Below, one piece after another: positions 5,268 to 7,853 of a DNA stretch of 7,853 nucleotides (its first letter is position 1; each line of letters starts with the position of its first letter). A model generated the notes under the pieces. It was not told the DNA's origin. It searched no databases and saw nothing but the letters and a program-made list of their open reading frames with translations. The stretch covers positions 1-7,853 of the forward strand of contig CAYRMV010000150.1 of NCBI GenBank assembly GCA_964425255.1. The letters run 5' to 3'. The DNA is from CAYRMV01 sp964425255. GTDB lineage: Bacteria > Bacteroidota > Bacteroidia > Flavobacteriales_D > Crocinitomicaceae. Position numbers and translations under genes: made by a program.

Positions 5268-6323
5268 ATGTTTGATCCAAACGGTGTTGGTATTGCCAAC
5301 GGAAATATTTTTGGTTTTCCAGTTACTCTAGAAGAGGCTGATATTGTGATTCTTCCTATTCCTTGGGACGCAACTGCTTCTTTTGGAAAAGGTACAAGTG
5401 ATGGTCCTGAAGCGATTTTAGAGGCTTCCACTCAATTGGATTTTTATCATCCGAAATTGGAAAATGCTTACGAAACAAAAGTTTTTATGCAACCAGTTTC
5501 TGAAGCTTGGAAACAAACCAATCAACGTTTGTGTGAACAAGCAATTTCGTACATTTCTTTTTTAGAAGAAGGTGGTAAATTGGAAGATGAACCGAAATTT
5601 CAAGCTTTGGTTAACGAAGTGGCTGAAACACAAGATCGATTGAAAAATGAATTGAAAGAACAAGCATCTGCTTTGTTTGCTCAAGGAAAAATTCCAGCGG
5701 TTTTGGGTGGAGAGCACAGTACTCCGCTTGGTTTGATTGAAGCGATTGATGCATTGGGGAAAACATTTGGAATTTTGCAGATCGATGCACATGCCGATTT
5801 GCGTGACGCATACGAAGGTTTTGGTCAGTCACACGCGAGCATCATGTTCAATGCATTGAAAAACTGTACGAACTTAGAACGTTTGGTGCAAGTTGGAATT
5901 CGCGACATTGCTTCTAGTGAAGTGGAATTGATTGAACAAAGTAATGGACGAATTCGCACGTATTTCGATTGGAATTTAAAAGAAGAACAATTTTCGGGTA
6001 TAACATGGAAAGAGCAAGTGAAACGAATTATTGCTGATTTACCAGAAAATGTGTATATTTCCTTTGATATTGATGGCTTACGACCAGAATTATGTCCGAA
6101 TACAGGCACACCAGTTGTTGGCGGATTTGATTTGCATGAAGTGAACTTTTTGTTTTTCGAACTTGTTCAAGCAGGAAAGAAAATCATTGCGTTTGACTTA
6201 AACGAAGTTTCGCCAGCAGAAGATACCGATTTTGCTTCGTCGTGGGATGCCAATGTGGGAGCGCGCGCCTTGTGGAACTTGGTTTGTGCCACCGAAAAAT
6301 GTAGAAGATTAAACAAAGAATAA
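5268..6323 (+). CDS. Ureohydrolase, agmatinase/arginase family
   Basis: This 351-residue protein should use two Mn ions to hydrolyse a guanidino group, releasing urea. Seen ligands: H150 in GGEHS, D173, H175 and D177 in DAHADLRD, and D267 and D269 in SFDIDGLRP. CPNTGTPVVGGF (276-287), GQSHAS (186-191) and EVSPAED (313-319) are also family motifs. It is longer than a typical agmatinase of about 300 residues, with a charged, probably helical extra segment at about 85-140. Its place 92 nt after the SpeD-SpeE fusion favours a polyamine role: agmatine to putrescine (speB), or aminopropylagmatine to spermidine as in Thermus. Arginase or another guanidino substrate cannot be excluded, so no symbol is given. 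No promoter is visible in the gap, so co-transcription with the fusion gene is likely. The family is sure; the substrate is inferred. Confidence 0.9.
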   Translation: MFDPNGVGIANGNIFGFPVTLEEADIVILPIPWDATASFGKGTSDGPEAILEASTQLDFYHPKLENAYETKVFMQPVSEAWKQTNQRLCEQAISYISFLEEGGKLEDEPKFQALVNEVAETQDRLKNELKEQASALFAQGKIPAVLGGEHSTPLGLIEAIDALGKTFGILQIDAHADLRDAYEGFGQSHASIMFNALKNCTNLERLVQVGIRDIASSEVELIEQSNGRIRTYFDWNLKEEQFSGITWKEQVKRIIADLPENVYISFDIDGLRPELCPNTGTPVVGGFDLHEVNFLFFELVQAGKKIIAFDLNEVSPAEDTDFASSWDANVGARALWNLVCATEKCRRLNKE

Positions 6324-6324
6324 T

Positions 6325-7686
6325 ATGATTACGGATTCGCTTTACTTGGGAAAAAAAGAACGATTAAATGCTCAATTTGAACAGCGTTTGTCGCATTTGA
6401 AAACCTTGCAAAAGCTAATCAAAGAAAATGAAAGTCGCTTTTTTGATGCTTTGAATCAAGATTTTCAAAAACCGACTTTCGAATCTTATTTAACGGAAAT
6501 TTTTCCTGTTTTAGAAGAATTACAGGTCGCCATCAAAAAATTAAAAAGTTGGATGCGACCACAAGCTGCAGGAACACCTTTGCCTTTGTTGCCAAGTAAG
6601 GCGGAAATCTACCACGAACCAAAAGGAGTTGTATTAATTATCGGAGCGTGGAATTATCCCATTAATTTGACTTTAGCTCCCTTGATTCCTGCTTTGGCTG
6701 CTGGGAATTATGTGGTTTTAAAACCCAGTGAGTTAGCTCCTGCAACGTCTGCTTTGTTAAAAGAACTTTTTCAAAGCTATTTTGATGAAAAAGTCGTGAA
6801 GGTAGTCGAAGGAGATGGACCATTTACAAGTGCATTGCTGGACGAACCTTTCGATCATATTTTTTACACAGGCTCTACCGCTGTTGGGAAAATTATTTAT
6901 GAAAAAGCTGCCCGACAACTTTGTCCGGTTACCTTGGAATTAGGAGGGAAATCACCCGCAATTTTTCATGAAAAAGCTTCCGTTAAACAAGCTGTTAAAC
7001 GTTTGGTTTGGGGGAAATTTGTCAATGCAGGTCAAACTTGTGTTGCCCCCGATTATGTGTTACTTCCCAAAAAATTAAAAGCGGAGTTTAGTCAAGCATT
7101 TGTCGAGTTGGTTGAGACCTTTGGGTTGAATCAAGAAAAAAATCAATGTGCAATCATCAACGAACGGCATTTTCAGCGAATTGCTCGTATGTTGGATGGA
7201 AACTATGAATTAATTTTAGGAGGAAAAACGTCCGAAGCAGACCGTCGCATTGAACCAACAGCTGTCTTTTTAACCGATACAAATCATCCGCTGATGCAAG
7301 AAGAAATTTTTGGACCAGTCTTGCCCGTGATTTTATACGATGATTGGTCAGATATTCAGACAATTTATGATGCAAATCCGAATCCATTGGCGCTGTATGT
7401 TTTTTCATCCGACAACGATTTTACAGAGAAAATACTAGAGCAATTACCAAGTGGAGGCGTATTAGTCAATGATACTTTGATGCATTTGGCGAATGCAAAT
7501 CTTCCTTTTGGTGGACGCGGAGCTAGTGGATTTGGCCATTATCATGGAAAGTATGGTTTTCAGACGTTTAGTCATGCAAAAAGTGTGATGCGTCAAGCAA
7601 CTTGGTACGATCCATGGTTTCGTTATGCGCCTTACACATCAAAACGCTATACATTTTTACGACGTTTGACACGTTTTTTTGTTTGA
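6325..7686 (+). CDS. Aldehyde dehydrogenase, ALDH3-like, NAD(P)-dependent
   Basis: This 453-residue enzyme should oxidise an aldehyde to its acid with NAD(P). Motifs in order: GAWNYP (107-112) with the oxyanion Asn110, K133 in LKPSE, GSTAVG (183-188) of the cofactor fold, general base E205 in LELGGK, nucleophile C239 in NAGQTCVAP, EIFGPV (327-332), and LPFGGRGASGFG (393-404). The short length, no N-terminal extension and the GAWNYP form suit the ALDH3 group, which includes fatty and aromatic aldehyde dehydrogenases. The C-terminus (about 427-453) is rich in aromatic and basic residues and ends RRLTRFFV, which could attach to the membrane as in some ALDH3 proteins. ATG 6325 comes one base after the ureohydrolase stop, so translational coupling is likely. 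That context hints at an amine-derived aldehyde, but ALDH3 sequence does not reveal the substrate. Confidence 0.9.
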   Translation: MITDSLYLGKKERLNAQFEQRLSHLKTLQKLIKENESRFFDALNQDFQKPTFESYLTEIFPVLEELQVAIKKLKSWMRPQAAGTPLPLLPSKAEIYHEPKGVVLIIGAWNYPINLTLAPLIPALAAGNYVVLKPSELAPATSALLKELFQSYFDEKVVKVVEGDGPFTSALLDEPFDHIFYTGSTAVGKIIYEKAARQLCPVTLELGGKSPAIFHEKASVKQAVKRLVWGKFVNAGQTCVAPDYVLLPKKLKAEFSQAFVELVETFGLNQEKNQCAIINERHFQRIARMLDGNYELILGGKTSEADRRIEPTAVFLTDTNHPLMQEEIFGPVLPVILYDDWSDIQTIYDANPNPLALYVFSSDNDFTEKILEQLPSGGVLVNDTLMHLANANLPFGGRGASGFGHYHGKYGFQTFSHAKSVMRQATWYDPWFRYAPYTSKRYTFLRRLTRFFV

Positions 7687-7714
7687 TTATTTACGTTTCC
7701 AGATAATTTTTTAC

Positions 7715-7724
7715 CTTTCGAAAG
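7715..7724. promoter_or_regulatory. Short palindrome upstream of the last gene
   Basis: CTTTCGAAAG is a perfect 10-bp palindrome, 13 nt before ATG 7738. It overlaps TACCTTTC (7712-7719), a one-mismatch version of the TAnnTTTG -7 box. It could be an operator over a weak promoter. No -33 box is clear, so the evidence is slight. Confidence 0.2.
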
Positions 7725-7737
7725 ATTCGGTTAATTC

Positions 7738-7853
7738 ATGAGGAAGACTAGTTGGATTTTATTTTTTGTTTTCAACCATTTATTGGTTGCACAGACAATC
7801 CCATTTGAAAAAATAGACAGTTTAATTCGTTCAAAAATGAACGAGAACAGGAT
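7738..7853 (+). CDS. N-terminus of a secreted protein (cut by window end)
   Basis: ATG 7738 opens a frame of 38 full codons that runs off the window. It begins MRKTSWILFFVF, followed by a hydrophobic stretch to LLVAQ, a typical Sec signal peptide with a likely cut after LVA (about residue 23). The mature start is FEKIDSLIRSKMNEN, polar and helical. There is no lipobox Cys. It starts 51 nt after the aldehyde dehydrogenase stop and may have its own promoter. Too little is visible to name a family; a periplasmic domain of a repeat protein or sensor kinase is possible but unsupported. Confidence 0.6.
   Translation, partial: MRKTSWILFFVFNHLLVAQTIPFEKIDSLIRSKMNENR

Noticed and set aside
5825..6109. 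94-codon open frame on the minus strand inside the ureohydrolase gene
   Set aside because: It lies wholly within a gene with clear family motifs and has no recognisable features of its own.

Overview
The window is AT-rich bacterial DNA that looks like Bacteroidota, most likely Flavobacteriales. The reasons are the low G+C, promoter-like boxes of the TAnnTTTG type, starts mostly without Shine-Dalgarno sequences, a DUF4296-like lipoprotein, and a block of polyprenol-phosphate mannosyltransferase, dihydroorotase and lipoprotein that I recall from flavobacterial genomes. Family or genus cannot be fixed from this sequence alone. I saw no tRNA, rRNA, CRISPR array, insertion sequence or phage gene.

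Layout. (1) Bases 1-2269, plus strand: a tight three-gene run with the 3' part of a GT2 polyprenol-monophosphomannose synthase, then dihydroorotase (pyrC), then a small lipoprotein whose start lies inside the pyrC 3' end. (2) Bases 2270-2416: a convergent gap with a two-tier palindrome. (3) Bases 2417-2983, minus strand: ruvC, the Holliday-junction resolvase. (4) Bases 2984-3198: a divergent intergenic region with two AT-rich palindromes and weak promoter-like boxes. (5) Bases 3199-3765, plus strand: a 188-residue protein I do not recognise. (6) Bases 3827-7686, plus strand: a polyamine cluster. It has a promoter, a one-polypeptide fusion of S-adenosylmethionine decarboxylase (SpeD) and spermidine synthase (SpeE), a 54-nt heptad-repeat hairpin, an agmatinase/arginase-family ureohydrolase, and an aldehyde dehydrogenase that starts one base after the ureohydrolase stop. 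(7) Bases 7738-7853: the start of a secreted protein cut off by the window end.

How the genes fit together. The SpeD half should make decarboxylated AdoMet, and the SpeE half should transfer its aminopropyl group to an amine. The ureohydrolase next door would either convert agmatine to putrescine before that transfer, or remove urea from aminopropylagmatine after it, as in Thermus. The sequence does not decide between these routes. The aldehyde dehydrogenase is probably co-translated with the ureohydrolase, but its substrate is unknown.

The items most worth a second look are the SpeD-SpeE fusion with its adjacent ureohydrolase, the heptad-repeat hairpin between them, the unknown 188-residue gene upstream, the palindrome between the convergent genes, and a Gln in place of the first metal-binding His of dihydroorotase. 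Nothing here is clearly a wholly new system.
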